From the NCBI GenBank assembly GCA_003542355.1, contig DPKU01000204.1:5879-25570 (forward strand): a DNA stretch of 19,692 nucleotides, written 5' to 3'. Numbering within the stretch: the stretch's first letter is position 1; the number at the start of each line of letters is the position of its first letter. This DNA is from Clostridiales bacterium. GTDB taxonomy: Bacteria > Bacillota > Clostridia > Peptostreptococcales > Anaerovoracaceae. The translations under genes were made by a program, and so were the position numbers. This document shows, piece after piece, positions 1-6,477 of this stretch. The notes below the pieces were generated by a model. That model was not told where the DNA came from, did no database searches, and saw only the letters and a list, made by a program, of their open reading frames with translations.

Positions 1-173
1 CCGTGAGAGTGGCGTTCCTTACGCACTGAAACGTATGTGTAGGGTGGATCCGAATTGATGATGCCAGTCCAGGCAACTGTGATCAGATTGGCTTCCGCCT
101 CCCTGCCGCAGCTCACCAGCACAACGGGGACGGGATTCAGCATGGTTCCGGGGTTCAATTGAATTTTTCCCAT
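1..173 (-). CDS. Flavin reductase family protein, N-terminal part (partial)
   Basis: The 57 visible codons read MGKIQLNPGTMLNPVPVVLV and continue with a segment containing SCGREAEANLITVAWTG and NSDPPYTYVSVR. This is the typical start of the FMN-binding flavin reductase-like (flavoredoxin-type) family, where the PGTML, VSCG and SDPP segments help form the flavin site of a dimeric split-barrel. Such proteins bind FMN and reduce flavins or accept electrons; the exact substrate cannot be read from this fragment. The ATG lies two bases after the rluD stop and is preceded by AGGAG inside the last rluD codons, so translation is probably coupled to rluD. The gene runs off the left edge of the window. 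The family call is fairly secure, the specific role is not. Confidence 0.8.
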   Translation of the reverse strand, partial: MGKIQLNPGTMLNPVPVVLVSCGREAEANLITVAWTGIINSDPPYTYVSVRKERHSH

Positions 174-175
174 TT

Positions 176-1096
176 TTAGCTCCTCAGTTTTTCTAAAATA
201 TCCTGAAATTCTTTCGGCAGATCTGCCTGAAAGCACATTTCGGTCTTCTTCGTCGGATGTACAAATCCCAGCACACCGGCATGAAGCACCTGGCCAGTGA
301 GACCATACGGCTGTTTTCGAGGTCCGTAGAGCACATCACCCAGCAGCGGATGCTTTACATGGGCCATGTGCACCCGGATCTGATGGGTCCGTCCCGTTTC
401 CAATATCGCTTCGATCAGCGTAAAGGACGACAGTCTTTCCACGACCCGATAATGGGTGACAGCAGGTTTTCCATCGGTTGTTACCGCCCGCTTGAGGCGA
501 TTTTTCGGATCTCGCCCAAGCGGCGCGTCGATCCGGCCTTGATCCTGACTGAACCCAAACCAAACGATAGCCGAATACTGGCGTTTCATGGAGTGTTCCG
601 CCAGCTGAAGGGACAGCTCACGGTGAGCGATATCCGATTTGGCCACCACCAAAAGACCCGTGGTGTCTTTGTCGATGCGGTGAACGATCCCCGGGCGCTG
701 CACGCCGTTGATGGCTGAAAGATCTTTGCAGTGGTACAGCAAGCCGTTTACCAGTGTCCCATCGGGATTGCCGGCGGCAGGATGCACGACCAAGCCTTTC
801 GGTTTGTTCACCAGCAGCAGATCTTCATCTTCGTAAACGATGTCCAGATCCATCTTCTGTGGCAGGATCTCCAGCGTGGAAGGTTCCGGGAAGACCACAT
901 CGATGCGCTGCCCGCCATGGAGCTTCTCCTTCTTGGATCTCTGCGGTCGTCCATCCAAAAAAACAGAACCATCTTCAATCAGCTTCTGAAGATAGCTCCT
1001 GGACGCTTCTTCGATCAATTCGGCCAGCACAGCATCCATGCGGCGTCCTTCGTGGTCGTCTTCGGTAAAGACGGTATAGACCTGCTCACTGCTCAT
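176..1096 (-). CDS. rluD: RluA/RluD family 23S rRNA pseudouridine synthase
   Basis: A 306-aa enzyme expected to isomerise uridines to pseudouridine in large-subunit rRNA. An S4-like RNA-binding domain occupies about residues 15-75 and the catalytic domain about 85-300. The signature HRIDKDTTG is at 139-147, with Asp142 as the predicted catalytic nucleophile; NKPKGLVVHP (about 97-106) and GRTHQIRVH are also family hallmarks. Length matches RluD/YlyB proteins. The start overlaps the end of lspA by 11 bases and has a GAGGAAAG ribosome binding site within lspA. The lspA-rluD order is common in Bacillota. Which uridines are modified cannot be decided from sequence; the RluD-type assignment rests on the S4 domain plus context. 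Confidence 0.92.
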   Translation of the reverse strand: MSSEQVYTVFTEDDHEGRRMDAVLAELIEEASRSYLQKLIEDGSVFLDGRPQRSKKEKLHGGQRIDVVFPEPSTLEILPQKMDLDIVYEDEDLLLVNKPKGLVVHPAAGNPDGTLVNGLLYHCKDLSAINGVQRPGIVHRIDKDTTGLLVVAKSDIAHRELSLQLAEHSMKRQYSAIVWFGFSQDQGRIDAPLGRDPKNRLKRAVTTDGKPAVTHYRVVERLSSFTLIEAILETGRTHQIRVHMAHVKHPLLGDVLYGPRKQPYGLTGQVLHAGVLGFVHPTKKTEMCFQADLPKEFQDILEKLRS

Positions 1097-1550
1097 GACT
1101 TGGATCTTTCCTCAGGCGCGCTTCCAGTATGACAACGCTGTACACCAGCAGCGCGCTGCCGGCGCAGACCGCCATGTCCGCCACATTGAAAACAGGAAGA
1201 ATATATATGTTCAGAAAATCCACTACGTATCCGTTCAACACCCGGTCTATCAGATTCCCAAGACCACCGCCCACGATCAAACCCAGCGCGGCCAATTCGG
1301 CCCGGGACAGCTTTTTACGTTCTTTTAGAACATAAATGACGATCGCTGCCATGGCGATTCCCGTAAAGGTGATCAGGAACGCTTGCTTGTTCTGCAGGAT
1401 GCTGAACGCTGCTCCGTAATTGTGGATATAGGTCAGATCCAGCAGTCCGCTAAAAACGTGGACCGTCTGATTCAGTTCCAAGGATGAACTGACCAGATGC
1501 TTCGTGATCTGATCCGTCAGGACGATGGCTGCTATGATCCACCCGAACAC
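1086..1550 (-). CDS. lspA: Lipoprotein signal peptidase (signal peptidase II)
   Basis: A 154-aa, four-helix inner membrane aspartic protease that removes signal peptides from diacylglyceryl-modified prolipoproteins. The family motifs are all visible: DQITK near residue 13, HNYGAAF at 43-49, GNLIDR with catalytic Asp102, and FNVAD with catalytic Asp125. It starts with GTG, not ATG: the codon overlaps the divIVA stop in the string TAGTG, and an AGGAG lies about nine bases upstream. The 3' end overlaps rluD by 11 bases. The product would process lipoproteins such as the substrate-binding protein encoded at 14112-14888. High confidence. Confidence 0.96.
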   Translation of the reverse strand: MFGWIIAAIVLTDQITKHLVSSSLELNQTVHVFSGLLDLTYIHNYGAAFSILQNKQAFLITFTGIAMAAIVIYVLKERKKLSRAELAALGLIVGGGLGNLIDRVLNGYVVDFLNIYILPVFNVADMAVCAGSALLVYSVVILEARLRKDPSHEQ

Positions 1551-2122
1551 TAGTCTTCGCTCCTAAAATTCGTGACAGTGGTGAAAAGATCTTCCTCTTT
1601 GATCGGCTGCCCTTTTAGTGGACGTGTCCTGGAAACGGAGACGTCGTTGAAAGCAGTGGTCCCGGAGGTCCCGAACAGCTCTTCGGTCAGGACGTCAAAA
1701 CGATCCAGCTCAGACTCCAGCATGCTTTTGAACCGGCTTCGCACCGAAGTGACCCGTTGGGCCAGTGCCAGTTCTTCCTCTTTTAGGCGTTCAACGGATT
1801 CCCTGGCCTGCCGCTGCAGAAGCTCCGCATCAAGTTCTGCGTTCTTGATCAGGATCTCCGCCCGCTTCTCGGCGCTGGCCGAAATATCGTTCATCAGGGC
1901 CTTGGCTGCCTCCAGCGTTTGAAGGACGCTATCCTCAGTATTTTTATACTCATCCAGGCGCCCCCGGATATCAGACAGCTCTTTTCTAAGGACTTCGTTG
2001 TCGTCGATCACCCGCTCATAGTCTACCGTCAGAAGATCGAGGAAGTTGTCGACCTCCTCCTCCTTATACCCTCTGACTGCCCGGGCAAAAGCCTTGTTTT
2101 GAATGTCAAGTGGTGTAATCAT
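1550..2122 (-). CDS. divIVA: DivIVA domain cell-division/polarity protein
   Basis: A 190-aa cytoplasmic coiled-coil protein. The N-terminal MITPLDIQNKAF plus GYKEEEVDNFLD segment is the classical DivIVA lipid-binding domain that recognises negatively curved membrane at septa and poles. It is followed by a long charged, heptad-rich region (about residues 35-150) expected to form a coiled-coil for oligomerisation, and a non-conserved tail. The start is supported by AAGGAG six bases upstream of the ATG. It sits between ylmG and lspA. In many Bacillota an S4-domain gene (ylmH) separates ylmG from divIVA; here it is missing. Expected to recruit division or cell-wall factors; the partner set in this organism is unknown. 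Confidence 0.92.
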   Translation of the reverse strand: MITPLDIQNKAFARAVRGYKEEEVDNFLDLLTVDYERVIDDNEVLRKELSDIRGRLDEYKNTEDSVLQTLEAAKALMNDISASAEKRAEILIKNAELDAELLQRQARESVERLKEEELALAQRVTSVRSRFKSMLESELDRFDVLTEELFGTSGTTAFNDVSVSRTRPLKGQPIKEEDLFTTVTNFRSED

Positions 2123-2134
2123 ACGGCGCTCCTT

Positions 2135-2422
2135 TTATCTGATGAACCCGGAAGTCACAGCAAAGATCAGGCGATAGATCATGGACACCGCGATGATGGT
2201 GATGAAGGGTGTAAAATCCAAGCCTGTCCGCATGGCGATCCCGCGGGTGAGCCGCCGAAACGGCATAAACAAAGGCTCCAATATGTCGCCCAGCTTCTGA
2301 TAGATCCGAAATGTCTGCCCGCCCGGTCTGGAAAACCAGGACAGCACAACATACGCCAGTATCATATACTGGATGACCAGTGTAAAATAATAAACTGCGA
2401 GTAAAAGCTTTGCGCCGATCAT
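2135..2422 (-). CDS. ylmG: YggT family membrane protein (YlmG)
   Basis: A 95-aa integral membrane protein with two YggT-type hydrophobic segments (about residues 5-27 and 70-90). They flank a conserved loop with SWF near 28-30 and the LEPLFMPFRRL segment at about 48-58. The family is linked by gene neighbourhood to cell division (between sepF and divIVA) and in plastids to nucleoid and membrane distribution, but its molecular function is unsettled. The ATG has TAGGAGG four bases upstream, and this TAG is the sepF stop codon, so the ribosome binding site overlaps the end of sepF and suggests coupled expression. Confidence 0.9.
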   Translation of the reverse strand: MIGAKLLLAVYYFTLVIQYMILAYVVLSWFSRPGGQTFRIYQKLGDILEPLFMPFRRLTRGIAMRTGLDFTPFITIIAVSMIYRLIFAVTSGFIR

Positions 2423-2430
2423 AGGACCTC

Positions 2431-2916
2431 CTATCTCCAGGGACTCTTGATGCCGCCTTCGACCTGATTCACCTTCGATTCCACATTATAAGTCACGTCC
2501 ACATTTTCGGGTACAAATACGAAAATATTATTGGCTACTTTTTGAACATTGCCGTTCAAGGCATAGGTGGCGCCACTCAGAAAATCGAATATCTTTCTGG
2601 CCGTATCGGTCTCCAGATTTTCCAGGTTGATGATGACCGGTTTCTTCGCCTTGAGATTATCCACGAGTCTGGGACTGTCTTCAAATCCGGAGGGTTCCAC
2701 AACGATCATTTTGAATTGATCTGTCCTGCGGCCGCCGGGAAGCGTAGGAGAACGCATTTCTGTCGGCTTGGACGGTTCCATAAAACTATTCTTAACAGGC
2801 GGCCGGGCTTCCATGGGCTTCCGTTCCGGTGCTGCCGGTCTTTTGGTCTCTTCCACTTCGTCGTCGTCGATCTCTTCGATCCCGACCATTTCTTTCATTT
2901 TGTTGAATAAACCCAT
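2431..2916 (-). CDS. sepF: Cell division protein SepF
   Basis: A 161-aa cytoplasmic protein that bundles FtsZ filaments and tethers them to the membrane. The N-terminal MGLFNKMKEMVG is an amphipathic membrane-anchor helix. It is followed by an acidic and proline-rich linker (about 17-65) and the globular SepF domain from about 68 to 150, including KPVIINLENL and the segment DFLSGATYALNG that precedes the FtsZ-binding beta-sheet face. Length is normal for the family. It is placed between yggS and ylmG as in Bacillus and Clostridia. The start is supported by an AGAGGAAGAG purine-rich ribosome binding site. Confidence 0.96.
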   Translation of the reverse strand: MGLFNKMKEMVGIEEIDDDEVEETKRPAAPERKPMEARPPVKNSFMEPSKPTEMRSPTLPGGRRTDQFKMIVVEPSGFEDSPRLVDNLKAKKPVIINLENLETDTARKIFDFLSGATYALNGNVQKVANNIFVFVPENVDVTYNVESKVNQVEGGIKSPWR

Positions 2917-2939
2917 AATCTCTTCCTCTTTCCGGCAGG

Positions 2940-3641
2940 CTACTTTGTCGAATAGTCCCGCTCACCGAATATGGATGTGCCTACGCGGACAGCGTTGGCG
3001 CCTTCTTGGATCGCGACCCCGAAATCGTTGGACATGCCCATGGACAAAACAGAAAATTCCGATCTGGGATGCCGGATCTCGGCCAGTTGATCATATAACA
3101 CTTTCACTTCTGTAAAATAGGGGCGCACTTCATCTGCGTTTTCGGAAAAGGGTGCGATGTGCATCAAGCCTTTGACACGGATGTGTTCACACTCTTCCAG
3201 TATTCTCTGCAAGAGGTCCCGGACCTCAGTGGGCGCCACCCCGAACTTGCTTTCTTCGCCAGCGGCATTCACCTGGATCAGAATATTGGCAACGATGCCG
3301 GCGTCGGCAGCTCTTTTGTCGATTTCCCGGGCCAGTCGAATGGAATCCACAGAATGGATCAGATGCACCTTGTCGATGATATATTTGACCTTGTTGGTCT
3401 GAAGGTGACCGATCAGGTGCCAGCGGACCGGCACGTTGATCTGATCATATTTATCCTGTATTTCCTGGACTTTGTTTTCTCCGATATCCGTGATGCCCCC
3501 GGAGATGGCCTCCAGGATCTCATCGGGCGTTCGGGTCTTGGTCACTGCGATCAGGAGAACATCCTGTCCGTTCTTTCCTGCCTGAGCTGCAAAGGTGTCT
3601 TTTTGTCTAACGATTTCGGCGATATTGTCTTTGATGCTCAT
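2940..3641 (-). CDS. ylmE: YggS/YlmE family PLP homeostasis protein
   Basis: A 233-aa single-domain TIM-barrel protein of the PLPBP (PROSC) family. Pyridoxal phosphate is expected on Lys35 in the motif AVTKTR. The family hallmarks GENKVQEI and HLIGHLQTNK are present, and near the C-terminus SMGMSNDF followed by VRVGTSIFG forms the phosphate-binding part. These proteins have no proven catalytic reaction; they buffer PLP and affect amino-acid metabolism. The position directly upstream of sepF matches B. subtilis ylmE. GGGAG lies about nine bases before the ATG. There are only 15 bases between it and the HlyD-like gene upstream. Confidence 0.94.
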   Translation of the reverse strand: MSIKDNIAEIVRQKDTFAAQAGKNGQDVLLIAVTKTRTPDEILEAISGGITDIGENKVQEIQDKYDQINVPVRWHLIGHLQTNKVKYIIDKVHLIHSVDSIRLAREIDKRAADAGIVANILIQVNAAGEESKFGVAPTEVRDLLQRILEECEHIRVKGLMHIAPFSENADEVRPYFTEVKVLYDQLAEIRHPRSEFSVLSMGMSNDFGVAIQEGANAVRVGTSIFGERDYSTK

Positions 3642-3656
3642 CCGAACACGCTCCCG

Positions 3657-4604
3657 TCATTCTTCCGATACGATATGTCGCAATATTTCATCGTAGATCT
3701 CCACTGTGTTCACTTTTGTCTGCTCACCGCTGCTGTCGGTCTCCTGGAAGGACCCGGCATACACCAGGGAATCCTTTCCGTCGGTGGTGAGCACCTTGAT
3801 CCGTGTAAAGTGAAACTCTCCGGTCAGGTCTCTTACATAGACCCCTTCCTTCCCTTCTTCCACGGCGATCGCCGTATTGGGGATGATGAGGCCCTGATAA
3901 TCCTCGGTCACCACTGTGAGCGGTGTTTTCCGAATGCTAGCAAAGGGTTCGAAATATTTGTCTGTACGGATGACAGCGAGCCATCCTTCCTGTTTCCGGA
4001 CCAGATCCGTCGTGACGGCGGAAACCGATGCCTCTCCGAATTCCAGTGTGACCGCCGCACCGGTGGTGTATTTGAACAACCGGTCTTCGGACACCGGGAT
4101 CGCTGCGTACCACACGTCATCCAGAACGATCTTGTAAAGCGGTTCTCCTGCAATGACCTGTTCCCTGCGGGTGTTTTCCGGCACGATGCTGAGGACTTCC
4201 AGTTCGGCAGGCTCCAGCTCGGATACCCGTTCGGGAGAAAAATATCCTTCGTATCCGTCGACGTAGTAGCTGATCACGCCGGTGTAACCGCAGTGGTACC
4301 CGGTGACACTTCCGTTCGAAGGATAGATATCCAGGACTTTAGTGCCTTTTCTTGTCTTGACGCCCTCGTCAACATAATAACTGACATTGCCAGTCTGTCC
4401 GGCGGTCAGGACCAGCTCATCGCGCACCAGATAGGCCTCGGTTTCGTCCGTGACCCGCAGGTTGCCGTAGGAAACGATGGCTGTTTTGGCCAAAGCGCCC
4501 GAAATGCCCGGGATCACATAGATAAACGCATATAGTCCGACACACGCCGCCAGAAAAACCACAACACCGACAATGAGACGGCTCTTATTCTTATCTTTGT
4601 TCAT
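3657..4604 (-). CDS. HlyD-like membrane-anchored adaptor protein of the division cluster
   Basis: A 315-aa protein with a short basic N-terminus (NKDKNKSR), one transmembrane helix at about residues 10-33, and a large extracytoplasmic domain. The segment around SYYVDEGVKTRKGTKVLDI (about 76-94) resembles the biotinyl-lipoyl hairpin of HlyD/RND adaptor subunits, and GLIIPNTAIAVEEGKEGVYV fits the membrane-proximal beta-domain. No partner transporter is encoded beside it. It lies between trmD and ylmE-sepF, a place where Clostridia often carry such a gene, so a role at the septum or cell wall is an inference from context. The ATG has only a weak AGGG two bases upstream, and stop codons upstream exclude an earlier start. 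Confidence 0.75.
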   Translation of the reverse strand: MNKDKNKSRLIVGVVVFLAACVGLYAFIYVIPGISGALAKTAIVSYGNLRVTDETEAYLVRDELVLTAGQTGNVSYYVDEGVKTRKGTKVLDIYPSNGSVTGYHCGYTGVISYYVDGYEGYFSPERVSELEPAELEVLSIVPENTRREQVIAGEPLYKIVLDDVWYAAIPVSEDRLFKYTTGAAVTLEFGEASVSAVTTDLVRKQEGWLAVIRTDKYFEPFASIRKTPLTVVTEDYQGLIIPNTAIAVEEGKEGVYVRDLTGEFHFTRIKVLTTDGKDSLVYAGSFQETDSSGEQTKVNTVEIYDEILRHIVSEE

Positions 4605-4610
4605 AGCCCT

Positions 4611-4639
4611 ATTCTATCAGAATCATTCTTCTTCTTCAA
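4611..4639 (-). promoter_or_regulatory. Possible weak promoter for the HlyD-like/division genes
   Basis: Inside the 3' end of trmD the minus strand shows TTGAAG (4634-4639), a 17-base spacer and TAGAAT (4611-4616). These match the sigma-A consensus at 4/6 and 5/6 positions. Transcription would begin at or next to the ATG at 4604, giving an almost leaderless message. Only the sequence match supports it. Confidence 0.35.
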
Positions 4640-5384
4640 GAAGAGGCTCCTGGTCCAGCACTTTCTTCAGGATTTGCTTTTGATCTTTTGGCAGATTGAA
4701 AGAACGGTTCAAGAAAGCCCGAAGCAGATCCGGTCTCCGCCGCAGGGTGTGCCGAAGAGCACTTTCCCACTGCCACAGGCGTATCAGCTTGTGGTTGCCG
4801 TTGAACAAAACCTCCGGCACCGTCAATCCTTCATATTCTCTGGGTTTCGTATATTGGTCGTATTCCAGAAGACCCGAGTAGATCGATTCCTCCAGATGGG
4901 CTCCCTCGTTTCCAAGCACATCGGGAATCAACCGGGCCACCGTGTCGATGAGCACCATGCAGGCCAGCTCGCCGCCTGTCAGGATGTAATCACCGATGGA
5001 CACCTCCTCCATTTCCCAGGCGTCCAGGATCCGCTGATCGACGCCTTCGTAATGTCCGCACAGGATCACCAGTTCTTCTTCTTTGGACAATTCACTGATC
5101 AAAGCCTGGTCGAGCAGGCGTCCTCTGGGAGACATATAGATCTTTCGCTTATGCTGCGCATCGATGGACCGGAGCGCATCAAAAACCGGCTGAGGCGACA
5201 GGATCATTCCCGCACCCCCGCCGTAGGGCGTGTCATCTGTTTTCTTGTGTTTGTCCTTTGTGTGATCCCGGATGTTCATAATGCGCATTTCCAACAATCC
5301 GCTTTCGACCGCCCGGCCAAGTATGCTCTGGCCGGTCACCGGTAAAAACATATCCGGGAACAGGGTCAGGATGTCGATCTTCAT
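4623..5384 (-). CDS. trmD: tRNA (guanine37-N1)-methyltransferase TrmD
   Basis: A 253-aa SPOUT-class enzyme that methylates N1 of G37 in tRNAs from S-adenosylmethionine, preventing +1 frameshifting. The N-terminal half carries DTPYGGGAGMILSP (51-64), the CGHYEGVDQRI segment (about 109-119) and the knot loop SIGDYILTGGELA (about 129-141), all characteristic. The C-terminal helical domain includes NGNHKLIRLWQW. Where E. coli has catalytic Asp169 in EDSF, this protein has EESI, so Glu166 is at the aligned place. Some related sequences may share this. The start overlaps the rimM stop in ATGA, as is usual for rimM-trmD. The usual downstream partner rplS is not present. Confidence 0.95.
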   Translation of the reverse strand: MKIDILTLFPDMFLPVTGQSILGRAVESGLLEMRIMNIRDHTKDKHKKTDDTPYGGGAGMILSPQPVFDALRSIDAQHKRKIYMSPRGRLLDQALISELSKEEELVILCGHYEGVDQRILDAWEMEEVSIGDYILTGGELACMVLIDTVARLIPDVLGNEGAHLEESIYSGLLEYDQYTKPREYEGLTVPEVLFNGNHKLIRLWQWESALRHTLRRRPDLLRAFLNRSFNLPKDQKQILKKVLDQEPLLEEEE

Positions 5385-5878
5385 TCGTCCATCATCCCTT
5401 CGATGAGCCGTACTGTGATCGTCCTGGCGGAAAGATCCACATCCAGCACGAATTCGCTCACAGCCGGAAGCAAAAAAGAACGCCCTTCTGCGTCTGCGAT
5501 CTCATAGAGATCCTGATGGGGATGCTGTATCACGTTGATCAGTTCGCCGACAACAGCCCCTTCCCGGGTCCGGACGGTCATCCCGATCAGATCGCGGATA
5601 AAAAACGTGTCTTCCGGGATTTCCCACATATCCTCTGCAGGCAAAAAGAGCTCTTTTCCTTTCAGATTCTCTGCCGCGTTGCGATCTTCCACACCCGCCA
5701 GCTTCAGAATGACCACATTTTTCTGATAGCGCGCAGACAGAAGGTCGTAGCTTTGCGTTCCGATCAAAACCGACGGGATCTGAGAAAACCGTGTCATTTC
5801 ATCGGTATACGGATACACGCGGACTTCTCCGCGAATCCCCACAGGTGCAGTGATTTTTCCGAGCTTTACGTAATCCAT
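5381..5878 (-). CDS. rimM: Ribosome maturation factor RimM
   Basis: A 165-aa protein that binds ribosomal protein S19 and helps assemble the 30S head. The N-terminal barrel begins MDYVKLGKITAPVGIRGEVR, which matches the family start. The C-terminal PRC-barrel covers about residues 85-165, with FFIRDLIGM and PHQDLYEI visible. An in-frame ATG 33 bases further upstream exists, but the chosen ATG at 5878 is favoured because GGAGG lies six bases before it and the protein then begins exactly where homologues do. It lies between khpA and trmD, overlapping trmD by four bases. Confidence 0.93.
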   Translation of the reverse strand: MDYVKLGKITAPVGIRGEVRVYPYTDEMTRFSQIPSVLIGTQSYDLLSARYQKNVVILKLAGVEDRNAAENLKGKELFLPAEDMWEIPEDTFFIRDLIGMTVRTREGAVVGELINVIQHPHQDLYEIADAEGRSFLLPAVSEFVLDVDLSARTITVRLIEGMMDE

Positions 5879-5894
5879 CGATCCTCCGCTATTG

Positions 5895-6128
5895 TTAGGA
5901 AACGATCTCAACGATCACCTTTCTATTTTGCTTTACCGCCGCTGCCTTGACGACTGTCCGAAGCGCCTTGGCGATCCGTCCTTGCTTGCCGATGACCTTG
6001 CCCATGTCCTGGCTGGCCACGCGAAGCTCGATGACCGTGGACTCTCCATCGCTGGCGACTTCACGGACCCGGACTTCCTCCGGCGCATCGACCAGAGATC
6101 TGGCGATGGTTTCTACCAATAACAACAT
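5895..6128 (-). CDS. khpA: KH-domain RNA-binding protein KhpA (YlqC)
   Basis: A 77-aa single type II KH domain. The GxxG loop is seen in GKVIGKQGRIAKALR (about 43-57), which holds single-stranded RNA. The rest follows the family pattern: LVETIARSLVD at the N-terminus and a C-terminal VEIVS. In Gram-positive bacteria KhpA pairs with KhpB/EloR to bind RNA and influence cell elongation and division. The gene lies between rpsP and rimM, its standard place. The start is supported by homologous length, with a modest GGTGA ribosome binding site. Confidence 0.94.
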   Translation of the reverse strand: MLLLVETIARSLVDAPEEVRVREVASDGESTVIELRVASQDMGKVIGKQGRIAKALRTVVKAAAVKQNRKVIVEIVS

Positions 6129-6143
6129 TTCGTCACCGCTTTC

Positions 6144-6389
6144 TTACTCGATAATACCGGACTTTTTGAAGAGCGCCCGTACGGTATCGGTGGGAGCTGC
6201 TCCCGTGGAAAGCCATTTCTTTGCCTTTTCCGGGTCGATCTTAATGTCTGCGGGATCCGTCAGCGGATTGTAGTAGCCGATCTCTTCGATAAATCTTCCG
6301 TCTCTGGGAGAACGGGAATCCGCCACAACGACTCTGTAAAAGGGTTTCTTATGTGCGCCCATTCTCTTTAATCTGATTTTAACTGCCAT
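6144..6389 (-). CDS. rpsP: 30S ribosomal protein S16
   Basis: An 81-aa small-subunit ribosomal protein. The sequence opens MAVKIRLKRMGAHKKPFYRV and continues with VADSRSPRDGRFIEEIGYYNP, a near-invariant S16 signature. The C-terminal half has the WLSTGAAPTDTVRALFKKSG segment. Length is standard. AGGAGG precedes the ATG by about six bases. It is separated from ffh by 88 bases that contain only a small GC hairpin and the ribosome binding site. Confidence 0.98.
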   Translation of the reverse strand: MAVKIRLKRMGAHKKPFYRVVVADSRSPRDGRFIEEIGYYNPLTDPADIKIDPEKAKKWLSTGAAPTDTVRALFKKSGIIE

Positions 6390-6477
6390 TTCTTCCTCCT
6401 GATAACTTCGCTGATATGATTGGTTCTATATGTGAAAGCTGCATCCTCGCAGCGTTTCGCCTATTCAATACGAGATG

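Noticed and set aside
3159..4535. A 458-codon plus-strand open frame opposite the HlyD-like and ylmE genes
   Set aside because: It spans two well-supported minus-strand genes and its translation is rich in His, Asp, Phe and Gly without any domain pattern; treated as a shadow.
5879..5911. Longer RimM start at 5911
   Set aside because: It would add 11 residues overlapping khpA without family similarity, whereas the ATG at 5878 has a GGAGG site and the family N-terminus.
6420..6470. GC hairpin (GCTGC / GCAGC, 6-base loop) between ffh and rpsP
   Set aside because: The stem is only five pairs and no T-tract follows, so it is not a credible terminator, and no clear promoter for rpsP was found.
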